Source: Gammaproteobacteria bacterium
GTDB lineage: Bacteria; Pseudomonadota; Gammaproteobacteria; Pseudomonadales; Cellvibrionaceae
Direction of reading: 5' to 3'
DNA: 64,000 nt
NCBI GenBank assembly: GCA_004173475.1
Contig: SEBU01000001.1
Span: 1,364,001 to 1,428,000 of the forward strand
How positions within the stretch are numbered: position 1 is the first letter of the stretch; every line of letters begins with the position of its first letter. The notes beneath the pieces were generated by a model. That model did not search any database, was not told where the DNA came from, and saw only the letters and a list, made by a program, of their open reading frames with translations. A program made the translations under genes and the position numbers. Positions 34,553 through 43,649 of the stretch are shown here, piece by piece.

Positions 34553-36046
34553 ATGTCACTCGCCATTGTTTACACTCGCGCAAAGCTAGGCGTTAACGCA
34601 CCTCTTGTTACTGTAGAAGTACATCTCTCCGCTGGCCTGCCAAGCTTGTCAATCGTCGGTTTGCCAGAAGCTGCCGTCAAAGAAAGCAAAGATCGAGTAC
34701 GCAGTGCAATCCTTAATAGTCATCTCGAATTCCCCGCACGACGAATCACCGTTAACCTTGCACCTGCTGATTTGCCGAAAGAAGGCGGACGTTTTGATCT
34801 CGCAATCGCATTGGGAATTCTTGCGGCATCCGGCCAGCTCCCCACTTCTACTCTCAATCACTACGAATTTCTGGGCGAGCTAGCACTTTCAGGTGAATTG
34901 CGATCCATTAGCGGCGCATTACCCGCAGCGCTGGCATGTGCCGACAGCAAGCGCGAACTTATTATCTCCGATTACAGCGCAAGTGAAGCCGCACTCAGCA
35001 CCGGATCCCGTGTGTTTGGTGCCAAAAGCTTATTGCAAGTTTGCGCGCATCTGCATGACCGCGAGCATTTGTTTCAAGCGAAAGCGCCTGAAGCGCGTGA
35101 CGTAGACTATGTAATGGAGATGCATGACGTTAAAGGCCAAGCACAGGCCAAACGCGCGTTGGAAATCGCTGCGAGCGGTGGCCACAACCTTTTATTTTTT
35201 GGTCCACCGGGAACGGGTAAAACTATGCTCGCGAGTCGCCTGCCTAGTATTCTGCCGCGACTTAATGAACGTGAAATGCTGGAAGTCGCTGCGGTCTATT
35301 CAGTCGCATCGCAAACAACACATTGTTCATGGCAAACGAGACCATTTCGAGCACCTCATCATACTGCTTCGGCTATAGCCTTGGTTGGTGGAGGAAGCAA
35401 TCCCAAACCTGGAGAAATTTCTCTAGCGCACTGCGGAGTATTATTCCTCGACGAACTGCCGGAATTTCATCGCCAGGTACTCGAGGTTTTACGTGAACCC
35501 CTTGAAAGCGGTGAAGTGAGAATATCGCGCGCGCGAACGCAAGCAGTATTTCCAGCACGCTTCCAACTTTTGGCAGCGATGAATCCTTGCCCATGTGGAT
35601 ATTTTGGGAATAATGACGATCGGTGTCGCTGCACTGTAGATCAAGTTCGTCGCTATCGCGATCGCATCTCCGGTCCAATGCTAGACAGAATTGATATGCA
35701 CGTGCCCGTAAGAGCTTTAAAGCAAGGTGAATTGCATAGCAAAAGTAACGGCGAGTCGAGCGCTCTTATTCGCGAGCGAGTTGAACAAACTCGCGCACGA
35801 CAAGTTGAACGACAGGGTAAAGCAAATAATTTATTAAGTGCGCCCGAGCTCGAAAAACATTGTCAATTAGTGGATGCAGATAAAGCGCTACTTGAGCATG
35901 CGATTACAAAAATGGGATTATCAACCCGTGCTTACCATCGCGTATTAAAAGTTGCGCGGACGCTGGCGGATATGCAACAAAAAAATCAACCTGACACTGA
36001 AAATATCAGCGAAGCCCTGAGCTACCGTACGTTGGATCGACAATGA
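34553..36046 (+). CDS. comM: ComM/YifB family Mg-chelatase-like AAA+ ATPase
   Basis: Hexameric AAA+ motor; in Vibrio, ComM acts as a branch-migration helicase that promotes integration of DNA during natural transformation. The N-terminal ChlI/Lon-like domain (VEVHLSAGLPSLSIVGLPEAAVKESKDRVRSA) is followed by Walker A FFGPPGTGKTMLA (about residue 220), Walker B GVLFLDELPEF, and the C-terminal lid with LSTRAYHRVLKVARTLADM. The Cys-rich NPCPCGYFGNNDDRCRC fits the zinc-type motif of the family. AAGGA precedes the ATG. The 3' end overlaps the convergent REC-GGDEF-EAL gene by 41 bases. Confidence 0.95.
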   Translation: MSLAIVYTRAKLGVNAPLVTVEVHLSAGLPSLSIVGLPEAAVKESKDRVRSAILNSHLEFPARRITVNLAPADLPKEGGRFDLAIALGILAASGQLPTSTLNHYEFLGELALSGELRSISGALPAALACADSKRELIISDYSASEAALSTGSRVFGAKSLLQVCAHLHDREHLFQAKAPEARDVDYVMEMHDVKGQAQAKRALEIAASGGHNLLFFGPPGTGKTMLASRLPSILPRLNEREMLEVAAVYSVASQTTHCSWQTRPFRAPHHTASAIALVGGGSNPKPGEISLAHCGVLFLDELPEFHRQVLEVLREPLESGEVRISRARTQAVFPARFQLLAAMNPCPCGYFGNNDDRCRCTVDQVRRYRDRISGPMLDRIDMHVPVRALKQGELHSKSNGESSALIRERVEQTRARQVERQGKANNLLSAPELEKHCQLVDADKALLEHAITKMGLSTRAYHRVLKVARTLADMQQKNQPDTENISEALSYRTLDRQ

Positions 36047-37742
36047 CACCTGACTGATAATCTTGTAATGTTTTACACAGATCATCCAACGATTGCGGCG
36101 GGGCAAAATGATAGCCCTGCATTTGTTTACACCCGGACTCATACAACCAACGCTTTTGCTCCTGGGTTTCCACACCCTCGGCAACAACAATTTTTCCAAG
36201 GTTGTGAGCAAGATTAATCATCGCTGCAACTAGGCGGCGATCACTTGCGTTGCGTTGTAATTCTATGAGCAGTCGAGATGCTAATTTAACCGAACTAATG
36301 GGTAAACGTTGCAGATGTAAAAAAGATGAGCTGCCAGTTCCAAAATTATCCAGCGCGAAATTGATACCGAAAAAAGCCAGCGGACGCATGCACAAACTCA
36401 CCAATTCGATATTTTCCATAAAGGATGACTCAGTAAGTTCTAACTCAATGTCGCCAGCCTGAATATTATAATCCTCAAAAATAATTGCTATTTCATGCAC
36501 CAAACGCTCGTCTTTAAACTGACGCATCGAAAGGTTAATAGACATGGTGATGCCAGTACCAAAACGTGCGTGAATAATTTTTAAATCACTGCAGGCCTGC
36601 CGGATAGCCCAATAACCAATAGCAATGATTAAACCGGTATCTTCAGCAACTGCGATAAAGTCGCTAGCATTTAATACGCCTAGCTCAGGGTTATCCCAAC
36701 GTAAGAGCGATTCCACTGCAACAACTTTCTGCGTTTCAACATCAACACGAGGTTGATATTGTAAAAAGAATTGGTTTTTCTTCAGCGCTTTACGTAAATT
36801 TGATTCCATGCGCAACTGGCGACGCACATTTTTATTCATCGCATCTGTAAAAAAACAAAAACTACTACCTTCATCTTGCTTGGCTTTATACATTGCCATG
36901 TCAGCATTTTTTAGCAAACTCTCTGCATCGCGCCCGGCATGGGGATAAACTGCGATGCCAATACTACAACCTACAACAATATCGTAACCGTTAATTTCTG
37001 CAGGGGCGGATATAAGTGCAATAATTTTTTCAGCGATGTGTGCAATATCGGTTTGGTTCTCTACATGCGACAGCAATAAGGTAAATTCATCACCTCCCAT
37101 ACGCGCAACCGAATCACTACGACGCATGCAGGTGTTTAATCTTTCAGCGCAAATACGAATAATGGCGTCACCCGCGTCATGACCAAAATTATCATTCACT
37201 TGCTTGAAACCGTTGAGATCGATAAACAATAATGCAAAAGATGTTTTATCGCGATTCGCCAAATGTATGACGTGCTCTAAACGATCACGAAATAAAATGC
37301 GATTGGGAATGTCAGTCAGCTGATCGTAATGAGCAAGATGAGCCAAATGAATTTCTGTTTCCTTGCGTTCAATCGCATAGCGAATGGTTCGCTCCAAAAG
37401 CTGAACATCAATTTGACCTTTTATTAGATAGTCGGAAGCGCCCGTGCGAATAACATCACGATCGACTTCGATTTCCATTTCATCGGTCATGATCACAATA
37501 GGAATTTTATTTGCTTGGACTTTAACGCTATTTAGGAGATCGCGTGCGCTAACATCACCCCAATAAAAATCAAGCAGAACAACATCGAATTCATTCGATA
37601 AAATTTTAGCGGCCGCAGTCTCAAGTTGGTCACACCACTCCAGCTCATACTTGACGTTTCTAACCTGCGATAAAATATCGGCAATCAGCAAATATTCGCC
37701 GTGCTCCCGATCAATAAATAAAATTTTTATAGTTCTTTCCAT
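36006..37742 (-). CDS. Response regulator with GGDEF and degenerate EAL domain
   Basis: A cytoplasmic receiver-GGDEF-EAL protein (578 aa). The receiver (about 5-125) has FIDREHGE, the acceptor Asp in VVLLDFYWGD and a conserved-Lys equivalent in DYLIKGQ. GGDEF is intact near residue 223, and the inhibition site RRSD precedes it by five residues. The EAL domain is altered at key places: DDFGTGYSS is DNFGTGSSS and KIDRSF is KLASRLL, although ESLLRW, INLS, ELTES, AEGVE and QGYHFA remain. It is therefore probably a regulated cyclase with a non-catalytic, perhaps c-di-GMP-binding, EAL. No kinase gene is adjacent. Its stop lies inside the comM 3' end. Confidence 0.92.
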   Translation of the reverse strand: MERTIKILFIDREHGEYLLIADILSQVRNVKYELEWCDQLETAAAKILSNEFDVVLLDFYWGDVSARDLLNSVKVQANKIPIVIMTDEMEIEVDRDVIRTGASDYLIKGQIDVQLLERTIRYAIERKETEIHLAHLAHYDQLTDIPNRILFRDRLEHVIHLANRDKTSFALLFIDLNGFKQVNDNFGHDAGDAIIRICAERLNTCMRRSDSVARMGGDEFTLLLSHVENQTDIAHIAEKIIALISAPAEINGYDIVVGCSIGIAVYPHAGRDAESLLKNADMAMYKAKQDEGSSFCFFTDAMNKNVRRQLRMESNLRKALKKNQFFLQYQPRVDVETQKVVAVESLLRWDNPELGVLNASDFIAVAEDTGLIIAIGYWAIRQACSDLKIIHARFGTGITMSINLSMRQFKDERLVHEIAIIFEDYNIQAGDIELELTESSFMENIELVSLCMRPLAFFGINFALDNFGTGSSSFLHLQRLPISSVKLASRLLIELQRNASDRRLVAAMINLAHNLGKIVVAEGVETQEQKRWLYESGCKQMQGYHFAPPQSLDDLCKTLQDYQSGVIVDPTYGSSGLR

Positions 37743-37922
37743 AGCCTCTCACGCTTTCAATCAAGCGCCTGCAATTGAAAGCCAGCCCTAGTTGCGTAGT
37801 TTAAATTTAGCATATTGCAGACAATACACCCTGCTCTTAAGAGAATAAATAAGATTTGTTCGCATATAACAAACAAAGACGCTTAAAGCATTTTTAAAAT
37901 TACAGGCTATAAAAACGAATAA

Positions 37923-37950
37923 TTGCATAGCCCAAGATGATTGTTACAAT
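37923..37950 (+). promoter_or_regulatory. Putative sigma-70 promoter of rep
   Basis: TTGCAT and TACAAT spaced by 16 bases, ending 36 bases before the rep GTG. Moderate matches to consensus only. Confidence 0.4.
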
Positions 37951-37986
37951 AAGCGCCCCATTTTTATCCCAGATATCCAGGAACTC

Positions 37987-40005
37987 GTGACTCAGTTAAA
38001 TGCTCGCCAACGTGAAGCCGTGCTGTACATTGATGGCCCCTGCCTCGTGCTTGCCGGTGCAGGAAGTGGCAAGACCAGCGTGATCACTCGCAAAATTGCA
38101 TATCTTATCCAAACCTGCGACATCCCGGCTCGCCATATTGCCGCCCTTACCTTTACCAATAAAGCTGCTCGCGAAATGAAAGAGCGTGTGAATCATTTGG
38201 TTCGAGGGAGTGCAGCAAAAGGACTAATAGTTTCCACATTTCATAACCTCGGGCTCAATATAATTCGACGCGAATATAAAAGCCTCGGGTTTAAACCCGG
38301 TTTTTCGATTTTTGATGCGGAAGATGCCCGCTCTTTACTTAAGGAGTTGATGTCAAAAGATGGCGATTTAGATAGCGACCATTTGAACCTTGTACAACAT
38401 CAAATTTCGAATTGGAAAAATGATTTAATAACGCCCAAACGTGCGCTTGAATTAGCACAGAGTCCCGGCGAACAAACTATCGCATTGGTTTATCAACAAT
38501 ACAATCAAGCCTTACGCGCTTACAACGCAGTCGATTTTGACGATTTAATTTTAATTCCGGTGGATTTATTTCAACAGCACGCTGATATTTTAGCGCGCTG
38601 GCAAAAAAAAATTCGCTATTTATTAGTGGACGAATATCAAGACACTAATTCAAGTCAGTATCTTTTGGTGCAGTTATTAGTAGGCAACAGAGGTTCGCTT
38701 ACCGTCGTAGGCGACGACGACCAATCAATTTATGCGTGGCGCGGTGCACGCCCGGAGAATATGGTTCAGCTTAAAACGGATTACCCGCAGCTACGAGTAA
38801 TCAAGCTAGAACAAAATTACCGTTCCACCAGCCGTATACTCCGAGTGGCAAACCATTTAATTGCGAATAATCCGCACGAATTTGATAAAGCATTGTGGAG
38901 CGAAATGGGTCTTGGCGATCACATTCGTGTTTTACGTTGCGCAAATGAAGATGCTGAAGCTGAACGTGTTGCCGCCGAAATTTTAACGCAACGTTTACGT
39001 AAGCAAAATAAATTTCGTGATTATGCAGTCCTCTACCGAGGTAATCATCAGTCGCGCTTGTTGGAGGTGAAATTACAGCAACATCAAATCCCCTACAAAA
39101 TCAGCGGCGGCTCATCGTTTTTTGCAAAAACAGAAATCAAAGATGTGATGGCTTATTTGCGACTGCTAGTAAATCCGGATGATGACAATGCATTTTTGCG
39201 AATTATTAATACCCCGCGTCGCCACATTGGCACCAGCACATTAGAGTCCCTGGGTAGTTACGCCAGTCAACGCCATATCAGTTTATTTTCGGCATTGGAC
39301 GAAGTGGGCTTGCAAAGTCATATTCCGGAAAAAAATCTGGAACGATTGCTTCGCTTTTCACACTGGCTGCGGCAAATTGCGCAAAATTGTACGCGTGCCG
39401 ATCCTATCATCGCGATTCGCGAAATGATTGACGATATAGATTACGTAGGCTGGATGCATCAAAACTCTCCAAGCAGTAAGGCTGCAGAAAAGCGCATTGA
39501 AAATGTTTTTTACTTGGTTGAATCCTTACAAAAAAGCTTGGATAAAACCGCAGACGACGATGAAGACGATGAAAAACGTATTCAGGATGCAATCGCAAAA
39601 TTAGTATTGCGCGATTTATTAGAGCGGCAGGAAGAAGAGGACGATAGCGACCAGGTGCAGCTTATGACTTTGCACGCGTCCAAAGGCCTGGAGTTTCCAC
39701 ACGTGTTTATGGTTGGCATGGAAGAAGATTTGTTACCACATCGCAATAGCATTGATGATAACAACATTGAAGAAGAACGCAGGCTCACTTACGTTGGCAT
39801 AACCCGCGCGCAGAAAACGCTTACCATGACATTGGCGGGTAAACGCAAACAATTCGGTGAGCACAGCCCTACAACACCAAGCCGTTTTTTGGATGAACTG
39901 CCGAAGGAAGATGTTGAGTACGAAGGCTTCGGTGAACACAATCCTGAAAAAAATACCGCGCAGGGAGCGGAAACGTTAAACAGTTTATTAAATTTATTTG
40001 ATTGA
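37987..40005 (+). CDS. rep: ATP-dependent DNA helicase Rep
   Basis: SF1A 3'-5' helicase that clears proteins ahead of replication forks and helps restart. 672 residues, matching E. coli Rep (673) and not UvrD. Motifs: LNARQREAV, LAGAGSGKTSVITRKIAYL, ALTFTNKAAREM, VDEYQDTNSSQYLLV, VVGDDDQSIYAWRGARPEN, LEQNYRST, TLHASKGLEFPHVF, YVGITRAQKTL. The GTG start has AGGA five bases upstream and matches the family N-terminus (MTQLNARQREAV). An inverted-repeat terminator follows the gene. Confidence 0.96.
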   Translation: MTQLNARQREAVLYIDGPCLVLAGAGSGKTSVITRKIAYLIQTCDIPARHIAALTFTNKAAREMKERVNHLVRGSAAKGLIVSTFHNLGLNIIRREYKSLGFKPGFSIFDAEDARSLLKELMSKDGDLDSDHLNLVQHQISNWKNDLITPKRALELAQSPGEQTIALVYQQYNQALRAYNAVDFDDLILIPVDLFQQHADILARWQKKIRYLLVDEYQDTNSSQYLLVQLLVGNRGSLTVVGDDDQSIYAWRGARPENMVQLKTDYPQLRVIKLEQNYRSTSRILRVANHLIANNPHEFDKALWSEMGLGDHIRVLRCANEDAEAERVAAEILTQRLRKQNKFRDYAVLYRGNHQSRLLEVKLQQHQIPYKISGGSSFFAKTEIKDVMAYLRLLVNPDDDNAFLRIINTPRRHIGTSTLESLGSYASQRHISLFSALDEVGLQSHIPEKNLERLLRFSHWLRQIAQNCTRADPIIAIREMIDDIDYVGWMHQNSPSSKAAEKRIENVFYLVESLQKSLDKTADDDEDDEKRIQDAIAKLVLRDLLERQEEEDDSDQVQLMTLHASKGLEFPHVFMVGMEEDLLPHRNSIDDNNIEEERRLTYVGITRAQKTLTMTLAGKRKQFGEHSPTTPSRFLDELPKEDVEYEGFGEHNPEKNTAQGAETLNSLLNLFD

Positions 40006-40017
40006 ATAAAAATAAAT

Positions 40018-40038
40018 AAAGCAGCGCGCAGCTGCTTT
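40018..40038. terminator. Bidirectional terminator between rep and the DUF805 gene
   Basis: AAAGCAGC-N5-GCTGCTTT, an 8-base stem between two convergent genes, with A/T runs on both sides. It can serve both. Confidence 0.75.
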
Positions 40039-40059
40039 ATTGGTTAAAACCGTAACAAA

Positions 40060-40770
40060 TTATTTAATTGTGTCGGGATCAGGCACTTCTTCAGATTCAG
40101 CTGTTATTTCTTCTTGCGCATCGTCAATAACATCGTCTTCTTCCAGGCTTTCTTCGTCATCAGCGCTTTCTTCGCCCATGACATCTTCCTCGGCAGGAGC
40201 TTCCTGCAACAAATCACTTTCTGCATCATTTTGAGCATCGAAACTTTGAATATCTTCTTGCTGAGTACCTAGACCATAGGCGTCATATGCAGGTATGGCT
40301 ACGAATAACGCTGCCAAAATACCAAGCAACGCAAAGATGATTGGTACACCCAACCCCAGGATCCAATGCCAGGTTTTATTCGGCGGTGGCGGTAGACCGT
40401 ATTTATTTGATCCTTCAGTGCCTTTGAAAAAGACTAATAGCACGAGCAAAACAATATTCGCGACGGGCACGAGAATGAGCAGCGAAAGCCAGCCAGACTT
40501 ATCCAAATCATGCAAGCGTTGAATAATCACAACAAAACCAAAAACAATCATTGCAACATAAGCGATTGCGGCAATCCCCCAAAAAAACAACGATACCTGA
40601 ATAGCTAAAAAAGCACTTAATCCAAGCGCAATATAAAATGGAATTGTCATCAACATAGAGTGCGCCCAATAACGCAACCGGTTAATTCGTGAGTTTGGAG
40701 AAAAAAATTTGATCTCAGCAAATTGTGGATCACTTATTAACGGGGGGTTTAGTTCTGGTTCATTGCTCAT
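40060..40770 (-). CDS. DUF805 family membrane protein with acidic tail
   Basis: A 236-residue inner-membrane protein. Four hydrophobic segments lie between about residues 35 and 175; RLHDLDKSGWLSLLILVPVANIVLLVLLVFFKGTEGSNKYGLPP is the diagnostic DUF805 core. The last 55 residues are extremely acidic (EEDVMGEESADDEESLEEDD), an extension not needed for the fold. Function of DUF805 proteins is unknown. The gene is monocistronic between the rep terminator and the cytochrome gene. Confidence 0.85.
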   Translation of the reverse strand: MSNEPELNPPLISDPQFAEIKFFSPNSRINRLRYWAHSMLMTIPFYIALGLSAFLAIQVSLFFWGIAAIAYVAMIVFGFVVIIQRLHDLDKSGWLSLLILVPVANIVLLVLLVFFKGTEGSNKYGLPPPPNKTWHWILGLGVPIIFALLGILAALFVAIPAYDAYGLGTQQEDIQSFDAQNDAESDLLQEAPAEEDVMGEESADDEESLEEDDVIDDAQEEITAESEEVPDPDTIK

Positions 40771-40910
40771 AAATATTCCTTGAGTTTTTTATTGATAAGT
40801 AATTTTTGATACAACGTTTTATTTGGAACGATAATGTGACTAGGAGACTTAGCAAATTCATCTTAGAAAAACTAACAATTTTTTTGCAACATCAGCCACC
40901 TACAAATAAA

Positions 40911-40937
40911 AAAACCAGCCGTTGAATGGCTGGTTTT
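40911..40937. terminator. Terminator after the cytochrome c5 gene
   Basis: AAAACCAGCC and GGCTGGTTTT form a perfect 10-base stem around a 7-base loop; both strands have T-runs. It lies about 30 bases past the cytochrome stop on the minus strand. Confidence 0.9.
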
Positions 40938-40967
40938 TAAAGTGGGACAGTACTTACACCCCTTAGG

Positions 40968-41393
40968 TTATTTACTACCATCCACCATATATTTCACTGC
41001 GCCTTTAATTTCGTCATCGCTACAGGAAGCACAAGTTCCTTTAGGAGGCATGCTATTAAATCCACCAATAGCGTGGGTGTAGAGTGTATCTAAACCTTTG
41101 GCTATACGAGGCGCCCAATCGCCAGCATTACCAAACTTTGGCGCATTTAAAACACCTGTCGCGTGGCAGGTAGTGCATACGGTGCCATAGAGATCTTTGC
41201 CTGATTTTGGGCCAGCTGACGCAGGCGCGGCTGGCGCAGCGGCACATGATTCACCAGACATACAGGATTTACCCACTGGAGCAATGCGTTCTTTTACTGA
41301 ATCGGTGGCCGTACCTTCACTGTAGGAAACACCTGATACGGTTACCAAGCTGGATACCATCAAAATTCCTACTAATTTCTTTATCAAACTCAC
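40968..41393 (-). CDS. Cytochrome c5-type periplasmic mono-haem cytochrome
   Basis: Class I c-type cytochrome, a periplasmic electron carrier. A signal peptide (VSLIKKLVGILMVSSLVTVSGVSYSEG) is followed by an Ala/Pro linker containing a CMSGESC pair, then the haem motif CTTCH with the distal Met likely in GGFNSMPPKGTC. The second Cys pair CASC near the C-terminus is typical of cytochrome c5. I use the GTG at 41393, preceded by GAGGAAA at good spacing; the ORF track begins ten codons upstream. About 141 residues. Confidence 0.9.
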   Translation of the reverse strand: MSLIKKLVGILMVSSLVTVSGVSYSEGTATDSVKERIAPVGKSCMSGESCAAAPAAPASAGPKSGKDLYGTVCTTCHATGVLNAPKFGNAGDWAPRIAKGLDTLYTHAIGGFNSMPPKGTCASCSDDEIKGAVKYMVDGSK

Positions 41394-41591
41394 AGTTTTT
41401 TCCTCGTCTATATTCTTTCCCACAGCTAGCGCATTTCGAAACCGCCGGTGGGGTTACGGCACTTGCCAAGGCTCGCGGGCATTATAGCCAAAAGTACCAG
41501 CGATTGCGCACCTGAATAAACGGTAGTTAACGCTCGCTTGGGCTCAGTGCTATGCTTAGCGCAAAAAATTAGTCAGGAATCTCAACTTATC

Positions 41592-43640
41592 ATGGAACAC
41601 ACAGCCGTCACTTTTACGGCCTATCTCAGCGCCGCCGTTGTATCGACTCTGCTGACGCTCACTTACCTCTACCAGTTCTGGCATCACCAGCGCGGGTTTG
41701 CCTTTGCTGTCGCGGCGGCAATCAATACTTTGCACCTGGCCGCCATAGCTATGTCATTTTCAAGCTATCAATTAACCACTCACTGGTTACTGCTGGTGGA
41801 GTGTCTGCATTACAACGCTTGGGTTTTGGCTATCGCACTGAGCTTGCGCAAGCAAAGTAAGCAGCAGCAATTTCCGCGCAGCTTGCAAATTCTATTTGGC
41901 GCAGGCTGGCCACTAACGGCGTTAATTTTTGTATTTGCTCTTTCAGACAGCAAAAAACTTATCGCACTGACCCCCTGGTTTGCGTTGAGCCTTGCGGTTA
42001 TAAGCCTTGTAAGCGTAGAGCAACTTTACCGGTACGCTGCGAGCAATGATCGTCAAATAAAGCTCCTGTGCATGAATCTTGGTGCTATTTTTATTTACGA
42101 CATTTACCTCTATACCCACGGCATTATTTTTCAAGGCCTTGACCCGCTGCTATGGCAATCGCGGGCCGCCGTCTCAATTGCTACTTGTCTATTTATGTCT
42201 CTAGGCGGACTGGTGCCCCTACAACAATCCCATCGTACGGCCAATTTCAATATCTCCCGACCCATAGCCTTTTATACGACTTCATTAATAGGCGTGGGGC
42301 TGCTAATTACTTCATTATCGTTGGGAGGATATTACGTTCGACTTTATGGTGGAAACTGGGGTACGGTCATTTACAGCTTTGTGCTGGTAGGTGCGGTTCT
42401 GATTATCGCTACCGTGTTCGTATCAAGCAGTTTGCGTTCGCGCTTATCTGTACTAATTAACAAACATCTATTCCGACTTAAATATGATTACCGCAGCGAA
42501 TGGCTGCGCATCATCAACTATCTTGCTCAACCTGCGGAAGCGAGTGAGGTTAACGAACGCGCATTCTTCGCCGTAGCCTCCACGACCAAAGCCCCAGGCG
42601 GAGCCATTTGGTTATTGAAGCAGGGTTTTTACGAGCCGGTTTATCAGGTGAATCTTCCCAAGATTGTTGATCTACAGGAAGAACCTACCAATAGTTCGTT
42701 TTGTCAGGCATTCCTGGATTTGGAGTGGGTATATTTTCCAGACAGCGGCGACAACGAGGCGCTAAGCCAAAACAATGAATTATTGCCATACTGGGCGCGC
42801 AATTTTCCCAATCTTTGGCTGATATTCCCCTTAATCGTGGGCGAGGAGCTAGTTGGTTTTATGGCTCTAACCAAACCTACTGATGATGCCACGCTCACGT
42901 GGGAGGATTTAGATCTTCTTAAAACTATTGGCCGCCAAATTGCCAGCTATTTAAAACGCCATCATCAAGCAGACCAGCTTGCGGAAGGTAAGCAATTCGA
43001 TACCTACAACAAGCTCGTGGCATTTATTATTCATGACCTCAATAATTTGATCGCCCAACAGGCGCTCATGGTCAAAAACGCGGAAAAACATAAGGACAAT
43101 CCAGCCTTCGTTGAGGATGCTATTAAAACCATCAGCCATTCGGTAGATCGCATGAATAACCTGCTGAAAAAACTGCGGAGGGATGAATCTGATTTAGTAA
43201 AATGTCTCAACATGACTGAGATCGTGGAGCAGGCGGTTTCAGAGTGTTCACGTAACAATCCGCAATTAACCAGCACCATCGCGCAAGCCAATCACACCTT
43301 GAATGCTGATCAGGTTCGACTGGTCATGACCATCACCAATTTCATAAAAAACGCTTTGGAAGCAACACCTTCCGGCGGCAGAGTTCATGTTACACTCGTC
43401 TATATTGATGATCGGGCAGTTATTAATATTGAAGATAACGGCTCCGGTATGGATTGGGATTTCATTCACAATCGATTGTTCAAACCTTTTGAAACCACCA
43501 AGTCAGGCAAGGGCATGGGAATCGGGGTTTACCTGTCACGCGAATACATCAGCGAATTGGGTGGCGCACTCAACGTGATGAGCGAGGTAGGGGAAGGCAC
43601 GACCATCACCATTTCACTTCCACTGAATACCATGGATTAA
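41592..43640 (+). CDS. prsK: PrsK-type sensor histidine kinase of the exosortase/PEP-CTERM system
   Basis: Inner-membrane kinase with about eight hydrophobic segments in the first 300 residues, a GAF-like domain (about 320-455) and a kinase core. The phospho-accepting His is in FIIHDLNNLIAQQ, the N box is NFIKNALEATPSGG, and the G boxes are DNGSGMDWDF and KGMGIGVYLSREYI. This architecture and the adjacent PrsR-type sigma-54 activator match the PrsK/PrsR pair that accompanies exosortase A loci. The ATG at 41592 is preferred over the ORF track start 18 codons upstream because the first membrane helix begins right after it; the ribosome site is weak. prsR starts ten bases downstream. Confidence 0.88.
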   Translation: MEHTAVTFTAYLSAAVVSTLLTLTYLYQFWHHQRGFAFAVAAAINTLHLAAIAMSFSSYQLTTHWLLLVECLHYNAWVLAIALSLRKQSKQQQFPRSLQILFGAGWPLTALIFVFALSDSKKLIALTPWFALSLAVISLVSVEQLYRYAASNDRQIKLLCMNLGAIFIYDIYLYTHGIIFQGLDPLLWQSRAAVSIATCLFMSLGGLVPLQQSHRTANFNISRPIAFYTTSLIGVGLLITSLSLGGYYVRLYGGNWGTVIYSFVLVGAVLIIATVFVSSSLRSRLSVLINKHLFRLKYDYRSEWLRIINYLAQPAEASEVNERAFFAVASTTKAPGGAIWLLKQGFYEPVYQVNLPKIVDLQEEPTNSSFCQAFLDLEWVYFPDSGDNEALSQNNELLPYWARNFPNLWLIFPLIVGEELVGFMALTKPTDDATLTWEDLDLLKTIGRQIASYLKRHHQADQLAEGKQFDTYNKLVAFIIHDLNNLIAQQALMVKNAEKHKDNPAFVEDAIKTISHSVDRMNNLLKKLRRDESDLVKCLNMTEIVEQAVSECSRNNPQLTSTIAQANHTLNADQVRLVMTITNFIKNALEATPSGGRVHVTLVYIDDRAVINIEDNGSGMDWDFIHNRLFKPFETTKSGKGMGIGVYLSREYISELGGALNVMSEVGEGTTITISLPLNTMD

Positions 43641-43649
43641 CTAATCTGC

